This document shows positions 36,801 through 62,051 of a stretch of 64,000 nt of DNA, in pieces. This DNA comes from Forficula auricularia (taxonomy: Eukaryota > Arthropoda > Insecta > Dermaptera > Forficulidae): the NCBI GenBank assembly GCA_024734495.1, contig JALMQS010000274.1, forward strand, positions 84,753-148,752. The letters are read 5' to 3'. Both the position numbers and the translations under genes were made by a program. The notes beneath the pieces are model-generated. The model saw only the letters and a list, made by a program, of their open reading frames with translations. It was not told where the DNA came from and made no database searches. Numbering within the stretch: the first letter of the stretch is position 1; each line of letters opens with the position of its first letter.

Positions 36801-39800
36801 AAAAGAGTTAGCGAAAGCGCTTGTTCGACTTTTATCCAATTTGACAGCGAAGGGGTGCTGAGCGTTTGAAAACCGCGTGTTTCTCGTAAAGAGGGCATTA
36901 GGGAGGATAATTGATTTCAGCTCGACTGAACAGACACCGTGATAGTATCTGTAGTACAGGGAAAGGGCAGAAACGGTTCTTCGGTGAGCCAGGGAGTCGA
37001 GTGAGTTGGTTAGAGCCGGGTCTCCTTTTAGTTTAATTGCTCTCTTCTGAATTGCATCCAGTGTAGCAAGAGAATGCTTGGATGCACCCCTCCACAGATG
37101 AGAGCCATTGAGGCGAATATGATGTGTCCAATGTGATAAATTGAAGGGTGTAGGTTTGAGAAAAAGGGAGACATTTAGGAAGTGCATGTTATGCGGAAAA
37201 CGAATCGACCTTTGAGTCTCTCTCATTTGACTTCTCCATTCTCTATTTAATTAATCTGTTTTTATATTTGAATGATAGATATATCTTATACATATATTTT
37301 TTTATGAAATTTTACCTACAAAGTTATATTCTAAATAAATTAATTTATAATTTCATTTTTTTCTTTCAGTGAATTCTCAACTAATACGGCCTTTAACAAT
37401 AGCTATTTGGATAGTATATATATATTTGTTTTGGAAAGTAGGTGATCCTTTTCCTATACTAAGCCCGAAACAAGGCATTTTATCAATTGAGCAAGGAATA
37501 AGTCGTATTGGTGTAATCGGAGTTACAGCAATGGCTCTTCTTTCTGGATTTGGTGCTGTTAATTATCCCTATACATCAATGGCTTGCTTCATGAGGTGAA
37601 TTAACTCTAAATTTTTAATCATTTTTAAAGAGTTAGGTGTCGGTTCAAGGTAAAACATTTTCAATAATAAAAAACGTAACGTAAAATTTCAATTAATATA
37701 TTAAATGGAAAAATATTTAATAATTCATTATTTCTTACATAGAAATATATAAATTCAGATATTATTATTACTTAATATCTGACAAAAATCCGCTGCATTC
37801 GATTCGCGAGTGAATCAAATATAAGAAACTCATGATTAATTGATAGCAACACCTTACACTCGTGTTAACAGACTGAGCGCCCTAGACTGGGGGATTGAAG
37901 TATATAACATCTCAGATTACAAATTCACTAGGTGATCTATATCCGTGTTTGGTAAAAAGCAGTGGCGGATCACCGCACAGGCACAAGAAGCCGCGCTTGG
38001 GGCCTCAAAAATAAAGCATACTTTTAATTTTTTCGCGTTTTGTAATTCTGTTTTCTCAATACATGTGTAGTTGTAAGTTCTACCGCATAATTTAAATTTG
38101 ATTGCGCACTGGTCAGTGTCAGATCAAAACTACAAAGAGAGCAGAATTAAAAGAAGAAAATTGCCGAATGTAGAAACAATTTTAAAAAAATTTCTGACGA
38201 TATCTATTTGCAACGCCAGTGGTGAACGTTCATTTTTCGGTTTTGAAACGTGTCAAAAATTATTTACGAAACTCACTAACACAGACACATTTTAACTAAT
38301 TTATCAATAATGTTTATAGAAAACGATGTAGTTCAGACTTTAGAATATGACTATATTATTGATAAATTCGCTAAACTTAAAGCGAGAAAAATTCCACTTT
38401 AATTTAATTTTATATATAGTATGTAATGCAATAATAAATGTAATTTTGTTGTGCGATATTCAAACTATTTATTTCCATGGTTATTGAATATGTTTTTATT
38501 TATTATTGTAATAAAAAATGCTCTTTTTTGAACATATGTACTTTCATTAAAACGTCACTATTTTACAATCAGTAATGTAGGGGGGCTCAAAATGTGATTG
38601 CGCTTGGGGCTTTCTAAATGCTTGATCCGCCACTGGTAAAAAAGCGTCACGAGGGCTAATCGCAATATGATGCTAGATCACACCTAGATGGATCATATCT
38701 TTTTCGTTGTAAAATATCGATTACGTCTGCCCAAAATAAAGTATCAAATAGAAGTTGGCTTTTATTTCAACTTTTTATTTTCCCATAACTGGCCCCTTAG
38801 CCAATTCATTAAAATAAAATAGGGCCACCAAACACGGTTCTTTTTAAACATATCTTTTTTATTTCTCTTGGTCCAGATTTAAGATTCAGCTGACTCCAAT
38901 AGCCTCAACCAGCAGTGGTCTAGCGATATATATATCTTGTTTAAAATCGGGGTCAAAAATAACTCTCTTTGATATATTAATTATTATTTAATATATTAAT
39001 TGGAAAAATATTTTAAAATTTCAAGGTAGGTTTTTGTGAAACCTACATTGAAATTTTACTTACTTTTTTATTATCTAAATTTTTAAATTATACTACCTGA
39101 TGTGGACAAAAATTTTAAAAATGAATTATAGTTGAACGTTTCATCAATTCATTTCTTTTCTCTAGCCACTAAAATATATATTACCAAATATATAATTTAG
39201 AGACTATTAAAGAATGTTCATATTATAAAATATATAATAATTAAAATCTCCAATCTGAATGTCTTATCATTGTAAAAATAAAAGAATTTGATGAATTTTG
39301 ATACATTTATTAGTGACGAGAGGGTAGATTTTCAAACCAATTAAATATATATTTTATTGTATAAATAGTGAATATTCTTTAATTTCCTCCATGTCATATT
39401 TTTTTGTAAAATATATTTTTAGTTGCTGATAAAGTAGTGTAAATAAATTGACGAAACTCTTGATTACAATTGATTGTCTTTTTTTAATTTTTGTCCACAT
39501 CCGTGAGAAAATGTATCTCAAGCATTTTATTTATTTCTTCTTTTATCTAATAATTTATATCATTTAATCAATTTTTGGGACGATAATATCTAATAATAAA
39601 AGAAAATATTTTAATTATGAAATATAGTTGATTAAATTAATTTAATTATTATATATTTTTAGGTCAGTCACACCTGCAGATGTTTTATCAATAGAACGAA
39701 GATTATTGCAAACATTTGAAAGAATTGTAGCAAAGAAAAAACGAATAGCCTTGGCAAGTCGGGGAAATATGCTCGATAGCGCTAATGGCTCTCAAAGAGG

Positions 39801-42800
39801 CATTTGGGGAATTCTTAGGACTGTCACAAACAAAGACGGCGAGAATATCCTTTTGCAGCTTTTTAAATCTCCCCATATTAATAATTATTGAAACTTGTCG
39901 ATCGACCATAAATATGAATCGTTGAGGATTTAGTCGGGATTTTGGTCAATAAATATCACCCTCACAGTGTAGCCATTGTCTCGAATTGCTTTTTGACATT
40001 GGTTAAATTCCTGAGGGGTGTATTCAACCCTTCTGACATATATGATAAAAATCTAAGGTGACCATTCTCCTCATATTGAACGGGACAGTTCCGTATTTAG
40101 ATGCTGTAAACCGTATATTTGGAAACAATAAATTGTCACCTTTTTACTTTACCATACAGGGTATGGTCAAGTATTGTAATCGTGCATGAAAAAAGTGTTT
40201 TTTTTGCTTCTTTTTTTCGAAATATCTCAAAAACGTATGAACCTATTTTGATTTAAAAAATTGAGCGAAACCATGGCATTTCGGTCTACAAAAAAAGCCC
40301 TAATAAGTGAACATCGAAAAAATTATATTTTTCGAGATAATAATTGTTTTGTCAAAATGTCTGTTAGTCTGTCTGTTAGTTAGTTAACGTTTAAGGAGTT
40401 GTTTCTAGGCGAAACATTTTAATATAATAATAAAACTTGAGCAAGATGCGGGGTAGGTTTTTTTGTGAAACCTACCTCGCATCTTGCTAAAGTTTTATTA
40501 TTATGTTAGTTAGTTAGTCTGTGCGTTACCAAATTTTTGTGGACGAGCTAGCTCAAAAACTAGTTTGAATATCAAAACCAAATTTCACACGTAGTTTTGG
40601 TCCATTGAGATTAAGAGCTGATTAGATTTTGGTGCATATCGACCCAAAATTAAGGGGGGTGGAGGGGGGATTAAAAATTAAAAATCAAAAATCTAAGCCA
40701 TTTGAGCAAACTCAACCAAATTTTGTATACATAATCAGTGGGACCCCAGAAGTCTAAAATTGTTAAAACTAATCACCCAAAATGGGGGGTGGGGGTGTAG
40801 GGTCAAAAAATGAAAATCTTGGCCATTTACTAAACTAGTGTCCCGTAAAAGTCGCGTTTTCCAGTAATACTTATAATTTAAATTTCTTTCGATCTTTAAT
40901 CTACAGTAAAACACGATGTCTAGCTTTATTCCCTGCTGTGGAGAGAATTTTAAAAATGTTTATTCCACTTAAATCATATTTTGAATCTCAAGATAAGTGC
41001 CCAAATATTATTAAACAATTCTTTGAAAGAAACTCGGAAACATGACTTTTTTGTTCATTCTCTGGGATCATTAATGTATTCTTGAAATTTCACCATCTTG
41101 ATGAAAAACTAGTATTTGTTAGAATAATATATTCGGAGTAACTTAAAAAAAAATTGAAATTATTTACCACGTAGTTTTGATAAAAAACGAAAAAAAAACA
41201 TATTTGGGCGATTATTTTTAATGGAGGGGATATAAGCACAATGGCTTGGAAACGATCCGGCAAGTACGTGTGTATACATATAGAGATTTCGTAGTGTGAG
41301 TGGACAGTGATTTTAGTTCCGTTCATATTTATAGAGTGGTTACGAGGCTAAAACTTTTTGAGTGGATTGTCGCGAAATAACCTCCTTAATAAATCACAAG
41401 AGATTGTCTTATACTAAATCCGAGTTGTCATAGTCAATCTGTATTACATATCAAAAGGAATGTATTCACCCTGTCGAGTACCCAAATACCAAAAAAAAGC
41501 AATCCTGGCTATACACATAATATATGTCAGATGGGTTCAGTTCGGATGGCAACCTATTTTTACAGAACAAAACATTTCAAAAAACAGGCATATAGAGATA
41601 AAAGTTTAGTCAACATTTTTTAAATTATTCTTAAAAAACCTGTTGAATAAAAATATCTGATTGAAATTGTTTGTCCCATAAAAATAGACCAAGTAATAAA
41701 TTGATTAATTGAAATATTACTATCATCAATTATTTATAAGAATTTTTGAAGATAAATGTTTCATAAAAAATCTTAAAATATCAAATCAGTTATAGCCATG
41801 AAGATCATTTTATAAAAGATCGAAATCTTGGAAATAAACGATTAAGGTAGTTGTTCCGCCAAATGGGTTTTCTTAGGATTTTTTGAAATTTAGACAGATT
41901 ATTATTTAAATACTTCTGCATCGATTGGTGCCAAAACGAAATTTATGAACAATATAGTTCCGGAGATATTAAATTTCAAAAATAGAGTTTTTCAGACTCT
42001 TATACATTGCAAAATTTACATACATATTTTTTCATAATTAAGAAACCCTTCTTACCATTTTTATAAAAAACTAAACCAACATTAAACAATAACCAATACA
42101 TATTTTAAGACAATTTTGATTCATAGTTACAACACAGTTTATGAGAATAATGTATAAAAAAATTTACACTAAAAACAATTTGGCAAGATCGCATTTATTT
42201 AACCAGCGAAAGATGTATAAAGCGCGCATGCTCTAGATTTTTTCAAAATTATAATTTTCATAAGGTGTAACGTAGGCGTTGATTACATTTGTTAAAAAGT
42301 AACAAAACGATTTTAATAGAAATAAATCGACCTTTAAAATGTATTTTATGTTATTTTAAAATAAAAATATTCAATCTCTTACAATGGTGCCAGATTTGTC
42401 AAACGAGCACGGGATTGGCTAGAATTGGTACATAAACAGCAAAAAGTTTTGGGCTTATAAACTATGAATCCTTATTGTCTGTTTATATACTCTAGCATTA
42501 ACTTTTTGCTAGTATTGTCGCGAAACAACTACCTTAAGGCCAGAAACCCGATATATCAACAATAATTATTATATATAGTAAGAAGAAGCCTTAACAAGAT
42601 TTAGATATTAAACAGCTTAAACATGAAGTAGCGGCCATGGAGGAACTCAGCAGACAGCTATTTCTTGAGGCTCTTGACATTCATAATATGAGGGATCGAC
42701 TTCAATGGGCTACAACTTGGCAAGGGAAATATTTCAATTTTCTTGGATATTTTTTCTCTCTCTACTGTATGTGGAAAATTTTCATAGTAAGTCATTTTAC

Positions 42801-45800
42801 GACCTTTGATTACGAATTCTTAAATTTTTTAAACAGTGCTCGGCAGTAACTAGTTACAAGTACCCCAATTATATGAGTCTGTTACTTTTTCTAACTTGTA
42901 AATATAAGCTCCTCGAAATTAAATGAACTAGTACTAGTATTCAGTTGTTCCTTAAAATGGAAGTAATTAATAACTAACTAGTTTCCCAGAAGTGTTGGAA
43001 CTGCTTAACTCTGGTTTTAAATGAAGACATATAACTACAAAATTTATCTCAAATTATTAAAATCTGGTCTTAATTAACTTGGATTATTTAATTTTCAGTC
43101 AATTTTCGATTTAACACATTATTATGAACTAAGAACTTTGAAAATGGTATCTCTTTTTCTGTTTAATAAACCGGGATTCACAATAAATGACGTTATGGTT
43201 AACAATGAATCTGAGATACAATTTTGTTAGGTTGGGAAACACTGTTCTAGATAAAATATATTTTTACATGTGCATTTTTTTCAGTCAACTATAAATATAG
43301 TATTTGACCGTGTAGGCAAAAAGGATCCAGTAACAAGGGGAATGGAAATCGCTGTACATTGGATAGGATTCAATATTGATGTTACTTTCTGGTCTCAACA
43401 TATTTCCTTTTTCCTTGTTGGCTGTATTGTTGTTACATCGATACGAGGTCTTCTTTTAACTCTTACCAAGGTGAACATTTATTTTTTATTATAATCTAAA
43501 CTCTAATAAAAATTAATGTTATTCTTATTGTAATTTTTAGTATGAATAAATTCCACTTAGATTTATTTGTATTCTAAAATTTTTAGTTATGCTAAAATGC
43601 TCCCCAAATAGTTTTTAATTACCCTTGGATATACCAAACTGAATACATCTCAAAATTATTTGCATAATTATTATCATTTCCGTCCATAATTTAATTTATA
43701 ATTTGAAAGTTTATATTGGGAAAATAAGGACAAGTTTTTCATTGACATGATATTTTATTAATGTATAAGTTTAATTTATTCGAAGTTGAGATTTTTGTAT
43801 ATAGGGATAAAACGAGAAGAAAAAGAAAAGTATTCTATTCTATTTTTATAGGAAGTGATTTCTGTTCTGTTTTGTATTGATAAGGTTGTTATTATAAAGA
43901 GAAAAATTGTGTTTTTTGTGAATGTGCCAAATATCTTTTGAAAATTGTATTCTGATGGCCTTCAATGGTAACGAAGGTAATAAGAAAATTTAGACGAATG
44001 TGTGACATGACTATTTGAAGCCCTGAAGAAGTCGGCAAAGTCGACGAAACGTTGGTGGATAAATAAAAAAGTCACACATAAAAAACTTGTCCTTATTTTC
44101 CCAATATAAACTTTCAAATTATAAATTATTTGCATATTTAGGATCCATTGTAAAGTTGTTCAACTACGAAGATTCTCTGCGGTAGACCAGTTTAGGCTTC
44201 TAATTCTGAAGCCGTTCTCGGGGATTCTACGGTAACTGTGGCGCCGCGATCTGACGATGAATTCTTATAGTACTCACCAAAATAAGACGAAAATGAAGAA
44301 TACCATTTTTCGAGATTTCGCTTAGTTTTCAAGATATCGAGTTTAAAAAATACTGTTTTTTTGTATTTATTTTCTTTTATTTTTCAATTGTTTTTTATAG
44401 AAACCACGGAAACCGTAGTATCACGGGGTTCCGTGTGGCGCCGCTATCTGACGACGGATTCTTTTAGAACTAGACAGAATAAGTCGGAAAGTAAAAATAA
44501 AATTTTAAACTACAAATTTGAACTGAAATTGAGTTTATGGACTGTGATGTCTCAAATTGTCTCAAGTGAGCGCCAGTGGGCGTTGGCAATTTTCTTTTTA
44601 GAACTTTTCATAGGTTCGGTTCTATTCATCATCTCGGTTCATTTAAATAAAAAATGGGTTCCCGAACAAACTTTGAAAGGTTCGGTTAAGATATAATCAG
44701 TTCGGCTCGTATATCTTCATTTCGGGCTGGATTTTAGGCGATTAGGTTGGCGTTAGCCCGAAATGAAGATGAATATATCTTAACCGAACCGGCAACGACT
44801 TTTACATATTCGAATTTTTTTGGCATTTACTAATTATTTTTTAATTAATATTCATTTTCTAAAAGAATCCGTCGTCAGTAGCGGCGGCACACGGAACACC
44901 CGTGATACTACTGTTTCCGTGGTTTCTATCAAAAAATCTCGAAAAATGGTATTCTTCATTTTCGTCTTATTTTGGTGAGTACTATAAGAATCCATCATCA
45001 GATCGCGGCGCCTCAGTTACCGTAGAATTGACCCGTTCTCAAATGAAATCAAATCTTGTGGAAGCCTTGTTGATTTGATAGATAAAATCGATGTTTTGGA
45101 TATCAACATGCATCAATGTATATATTTCGGACTGGACCACCTATGGTGAAACTAGAAAACTGGTTATCTGAATCGATTAAATTATAGATATTTATTATCA
45201 CTTGAAACGGTTTCAGAATTAGAAGACAAATCCCTATGAATAACTAAAAATTTTAACCAGTTTTCTAATTTCACCATAGGTTGGCCAGACCAAAAATATA
45301 TTACAGTTCTTCAAAATTATTTTTGAAAGTTTAAGAAAAAACTTTTTAATAATTAAATTATTAAAGTTGTTATAGGGAAATATGGACTATATTTTTTATG
45401 CAGATAATTTATATTTTATTGCCAACGTTTCGTCAACTTCTTCAGGGCTCAAATAGTTAACTTCCCTGCATATTTGTCATTTTTATAATTATTCTTTCTT
45501 AGTAATCATATCAAGGCAAGTCATCAATATCAATCTGATTGAAGTTAACTATTTGAGCCCTGAAGAAGTCAACAAAGTTGAAGAAACGTTGGCAATAAAA
45601 TATAAATTATCTGCATAAAAAATATAGTCCTTATTTCTCTTTTATTCAAACTTCAGTGACTGCGTAGTTTTTTTATATTCTTCAAGGTTCGAGAGTTATT
45701 TGTCACACTAGAAATAAATTTACTAATTTATATAAATTATAGTTTATTTATTTATACCAATTCACTCAACTGTTTTGATCACTACGGATTCACCAGTCAA

Positions 45801-47121
45801 TAAAAACATTTCTTTCTTCATTCATATGCATAGATTTTATTTACACATATACAAAGACATCGTATTAAGGTAGTTGTTTCGCGACAATACTAACAAAAAG
45901 TTAAAGCTAGAGTATATAGAACAGTCAGTAAGGATTCATAATTCATAAGCCCAAAACTTTTTGCTGTTTATGTACCGATTCTAGCCAATCGCGTGCTCGT
46001 TTGACAAATCTGGCAACATTGTAAGAGCTTGAATATACTTTATCATAGAAAAATCATATAAAGTACATTATAAATGGATATTTATAAAACAAAAAGTTCT
46101 TAATAAGCGATTGAAAGCTGTTGCGACAATAGCTGAAGCGAAAAAACGTCAAAAAAGTACTAAAGTTAACCCACTTTTTAGGTTAAATAAATTCTTTGTT
46201 TCCAAATTGTTTTTAGTGTAAATTTTTTTATACATTTTTCAATATTTATTCATTATTATCTCAGAAACTGTGTTGTAACTATGAATCAAAATTGTCTTAA
46301 AATATGTATTGGTTATTGTTTAATGTTAGTTTAGTTTTTTATAAAAATGGTAAGAAGGATTTCTTAATTATAATTAAATATGTATGTAAACTTTCCGATA
46401 TCCCGTATAGTGCATGTCTGAAAAACTCTATCTTTGGAATTTAATATCTCCGGAACTATATTGTTCATAAATTTCGTTTTGCCATCTGTCGATGCACAAG
46501 TATTTAAATAATAATCTCTCTAAATTTCAAAAATATCCTAAGAAAACCCATTTGGTGGAACAACTACCTTAACTGAAATGAGCTTTCAAAATTTCACTAC
46601 TTTTGTATAATATTTCTAAATAGACACTATTTTCCTTAGATTTTAGACTTATCTATTTTAATATAATATTTACTATATTAAAATAGATTCAGATTTCAAT
46701 TGTATTAGAAATAACCCTTTAAGTTTTTTTTTTTAAGATTTATTTTTTATATTTAATTCTTTTTTTTTTATAGTTTTTCTATGCCATCTCCAGCGCCAAG
46801 TCTTCCAATATTATTGTTCTGATTCTCGCTCAAATAATGGTATGAACATTAAGAAAAATTTTGAGGTTGAGCTTTTCATTCATTAAATTCAATTTATTTG
46901 TCAAATTGCAGGGAATGTATTTCGTATCGTCGGTTCTTTTGATGCGAATGAACATGCCAGCGGAATATCGAACAATTATAACCCAAGTGCTTGGCGAATT
47001 ACAATTCAATTTCTATCATCGATGGTTTGATGTGATTTTCCTGGTTAGCGCACTCTCTTCAATGGTCTTTCTTTATTTAGCCCACAAACATAATGCTCCT
47101 GACGAATCTTCATATCATTGA
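30848..47121 (+). CDS. GPHR: Golgi pH regulator, complete, nine exons
   Basis: GPHR (GPR89) is a multi-pass anion channel of Golgi membranes that supports acidification. Exons: 30848-30889, 30966-31129, 34281-34387, 37370-37595, 39663-39844, 42605-42786, 43285-43470, 46774-46839, 46912-47121. They sum to 1365 bases, 454 codons plus stop; the human protein is 455 aa. Phases agree at every junction. Conserved blocks in order: FVKKLFRDYE, SCTMFELIIFE, FWKVGDPFPILSPK, MALLSGFGAVN, EELSRQLFLE, YFNFLGYFFSLYCMWKIF, FDRVGKKDPVTRG, FWSQHISFFLVG, SIRGLLLTLTK, ISSAKSS, GMYFVSSVLLMRM and FNFYHRWFDVIFLVSALSS. The 14-codon first exon (MAFIEDTLVILVTQ) was found from its GTAATA donor and phase. No stop or frameshift occurs. 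The introns are loaded with transposons. Confidence 0.95.
31180..31311. mobile_element. hAT-type MITE, 132 bases
   Basis: CAGAGCTTCTTAAA at the left and TTTAAGAAGCCCTG at the right, with flanking GTCTTAGG and GTCTAAGG as an 8-base target duplication with one change. Lies in GPHR intron 2. Confidence 0.7.
31366..32022. mobile_element. Foldback family GAAGTCGG, copy 2
   Basis: Same layout as 24911-25628, but the palindrome centre is shortened: about 60 bases around GCGAGCGTACC are missing. Lies in GPHR intron 2. Confidence 0.8.
32368..32853. mobile_element. MITE with inverted repeats of about 40 bases
   Basis: The left end reads GTATTAACGCCACCGCAGCT and the right end AGCTGCGGTGGCGTTAATAC, with matching extensions outward (TTAATCGGTACTT and AGTACCGCTTAA). 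The interior, including CCGAACCTATGAAAAG, recurs in inverse orientation at about 44450-44880. Lies in GPHR intron 2. Confidence 0.75.
33156..33395. repeat. Inverted repeat, 25-base arms
   Basis: TTAGAGTGTAAACCTGCTAA on the left is answered by TTAGCAGGTTTACACTCTAA on the right. The same arm recurs alone near 52873. Probably a small DNA element in GPHR intron 2. Confidence 0.6.
34595..34851. mobile_element. hAT-type MITE, 257 bases
   Basis: Ends CAGGCCCGTATTTAG and CTAAATCCTGCACTG, with a perfect 8-base target duplication TCTGTTCC at 34587-34594 and 34852-34859. Inner GGGCCCT repeats are inverted. Lies in GPHR intron 3. Confidence 0.8.
34985..35010 (+). ncRNA. Hammerhead-ribozyme-like core
   Basis: CUGAAGA, then a stem GGGGA/UCCUC with loop GAA, then GAAA and UGUUGG. 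Core residues and stem II are as expected for a hammerhead. Stems I and III were not resolved. Lies in GPHR intron 3, between two hAT elements. Confidence 0.4.
35462..36277 (+). mobile_element. hAT element with transposase C-terminal remnant
   Basis: Ends CAGGGCTGTCCAACC and GGCTGGACACCCCTG, with a perfect 8-base target duplication TTATAGAG at 35454-35461 and 36278-36285. The plus strand at 35740-35970 reads FLIECMQSEIELKEKFNNVSL and later LNKY-type text resembling the region before the dimerisation domain of hAT transposases. The family's usual domain signatures are eroded. Lies in GPHR intron 3. Confidence 0.8.
36620..37226 (-). pseudogene. LINE 3' fragment
   Basis: The minus strand has HLWRGASKHSLATLDAIQKR, LAHRRTVSALSLYYRYYHG, SAFANSFIPITSRDWNSLP and NLQLFKTRIHRYL, the conserved C-terminal tail of the same LINE family as 26700-27590. 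Truncated at about 37226. It is open for 197 codons, so younger than its sibling. Lies in GPHR intron 3. Confidence 0.85.
37960..38635 (+). mobile_element. hAT element with dimerisation-domain remnant
   Basis: Ends CAGTGGCGGATCA and TGATCCGCCACTG, flanked by GTAAAAAG and GTAAAAAA (8-base duplication with one change). The plus strand reads ETILKKFLTISICNASGERSF, the hAT C-terminal dimerisation motif (LTxxxxxAxxERxF). Most of the transposase is deleted. Lies in GPHR intron 4. Confidence 0.85.
38636..39662. other. Rest of GPHR intron 4; no gene seen
   Basis: AT-rich. It contains one small hairpin, AGGTAGGTTTTTGTGAAACCTAC-like, near 39024-39050, whose arms resemble the hairpin inserted near 40450. 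Confidence 0.5.
40141..40830 (+). repeat. Dispersed repeat family A, copy 3
   Basis: Inverted match of 350-1230. It holds an extra 110 bases or so at about 40390-40500 forming a hairpin, with CAAGATGCGGGGTAGGTT and AACCTACCTCGCATCTTG, between two GTTAGTTAG copies. The insert interrupts text that is continuous in copy 1. Lies in the U12-type intron of GPHR. Confidence 0.65.
41844..42538. mobile_element. Inverted-repeat element with TTAA border, copy 1
   Basis: Starts TTAAGGTAGTTGTTCCGCC and ends CGCGAAACAACTACCTTAA, about 695 bases. A second copy in the opposite orientation lies at 45873-46573. The TTAA border recalls piggyBac-type insertion, but no transposase is present. Lies in the U12-type intron of GPHR, ending about 65 bases before exon 6. 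Confidence 0.7.
43705..44125. repeat. Inverted repeat of about 40-base arms around a hammerhead-like core
   Basis: GTTTATATTGGGAAAATAAG on the left is answered by CTTATTTTCCCAATATAAAC on the right. The interior near the right arm holds the core at 44023-44049. The layout fits a Penelope-like terminal repeat remnant. Lies in GPHR intron 7. Confidence 0.55.
44023..44049 (+). ncRNA. Hammerhead-ribozyme-like core
   Basis: CUGAAGA, a 4-bp stem GUCG/CGAC, then GAAA and CGUUGG. Same consensus as 34985, 45560 and 48460 although the flanks differ. Confidence 0.45.
44198..45020. mobile_element. Foldback element, nested inverted repeats
   Basis: The outer arm ACTGTGGCGCCGCGATCTGA is answered by TCAGATCGCGGCGCC; the middle arms contain GAAGAATACCATTTTTCGAG and its inverse. 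The innermost 430 bases match the MITE at 32368-32853 in inverse orientation. Lies in GPHR intron 7. Confidence 0.7.
45375..45640. repeat. Inverted repeat, each arm with a hammerhead-like core
   Basis: The arms 45375-45475 and 45545-45640 mirror each other (GACTATATTTTTTATGCAGA and TCTGCATAAAAAATATAGTC). The plus-strand core is at 45560-45586: CUGAAGA, stem UCAAC/GUUGA with loop AAA, then GAAA. The minus-strand arm (45428-45445) has CUGAAGA and GAAA, but its stem II is deleted. Confidence 0.6.
45560..45586 (+). ncRNA. Hammerhead-ribozyme-like core
   Basis: CUGAAGA, a 5-bp stem II, then GAAACGUUGG, inside the right arm of the inverted repeat. Stem I and the cleavage site were not assigned. 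Confidence 0.45.
45873..46573. mobile_element. Inverted-repeat element with TTAA border, copy 2
   Basis: Starts TTAAGGTAGTTGTTTCGCG and ends GGAACAACTACCTTAA. Inverse of 41844-42538 over its full length with scattered differences. Lies in GPHR intron 7. Confidence 0.7.
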
Positions 47122-47149
47122 TCTTTTTAACTGCAACCATGGTTTTTCA

Positions 47150-47224
47150 TTTATTTTTAATTTATATATGTATTTAAGGTTTTTGTAAATATGTAAATAT
47201 ATAAAAACTTTTGAAAAATTTATT
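47150..47224 (-). terminator. Polyadenylation signals of XPD
   Basis: The minus strand has AATAAA at 47224-47219 and again at 47155-47150, 73 and 142 bases after the XPD stop. The signals of the two converging genes interleave, so the mature 3' ends probably overlap. Confidence 0.45.
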
Positions 47225-47243
47225 AAAATATAAAAAATAATAC

Positions 47244-47249
47244 AATAAA
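47244..47249 (+). terminator. Polyadenylation signal of GPHR
   Basis: AATAAA 123 bases after the GPHR stop, the only plus-strand copy before XPD coding sequence begins. Confidence 0.55.
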
Positions 47250-47296
47250 ATAAAATGTGATTGTATATAAAATCAAAAAAATCAATACAGAGTTTA

Positions 47297-62051
<14,755 letters not shown>

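Larger units (their letters stand above)
39845..42604 (+). other. U12-type (minor spliceosome) AT-AG intron of GPHR
   Basis: No GT donor exists between the last conserved codon of exon 5 and the stop that follows. Instead the exon ends GAGA and the intron starts ATATCCTTTT, the U12 5' splice-site consensus. At the far end CCTTAAC (42589-42595), the U12 branch-point core, lies 10 bases before TTTAG at 42604. Joining these sites gives GEN-IKQLKHEVAAMEEL in frame, which aligns without gaps to the human protein. The terminal dinucleotides AT and AG are a rare but known U12 combination. Confidence 0.85.

Noticed and set aside
39845..39891. Alternative end of GPHR exon 5 reading on to the stop at 39889
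   Set aside because: It would truncate the protein before the C-terminal half, which is intact downstream; the U12-type junction explains the data.
42637..42849. GPHR exon 6 starting at the internal ATG 42637
   Set aside because: The conserved residues IKQLKHEVAA lie upstream of that ATG and are required to join exon 5; the exon starts at 42605.
44361..44696. 111-codon plus-strand frame
   Set aside because: Lies entirely inside the foldback element in GPHR intron 7, and the related MITE at 32368 has no equivalent open frame.
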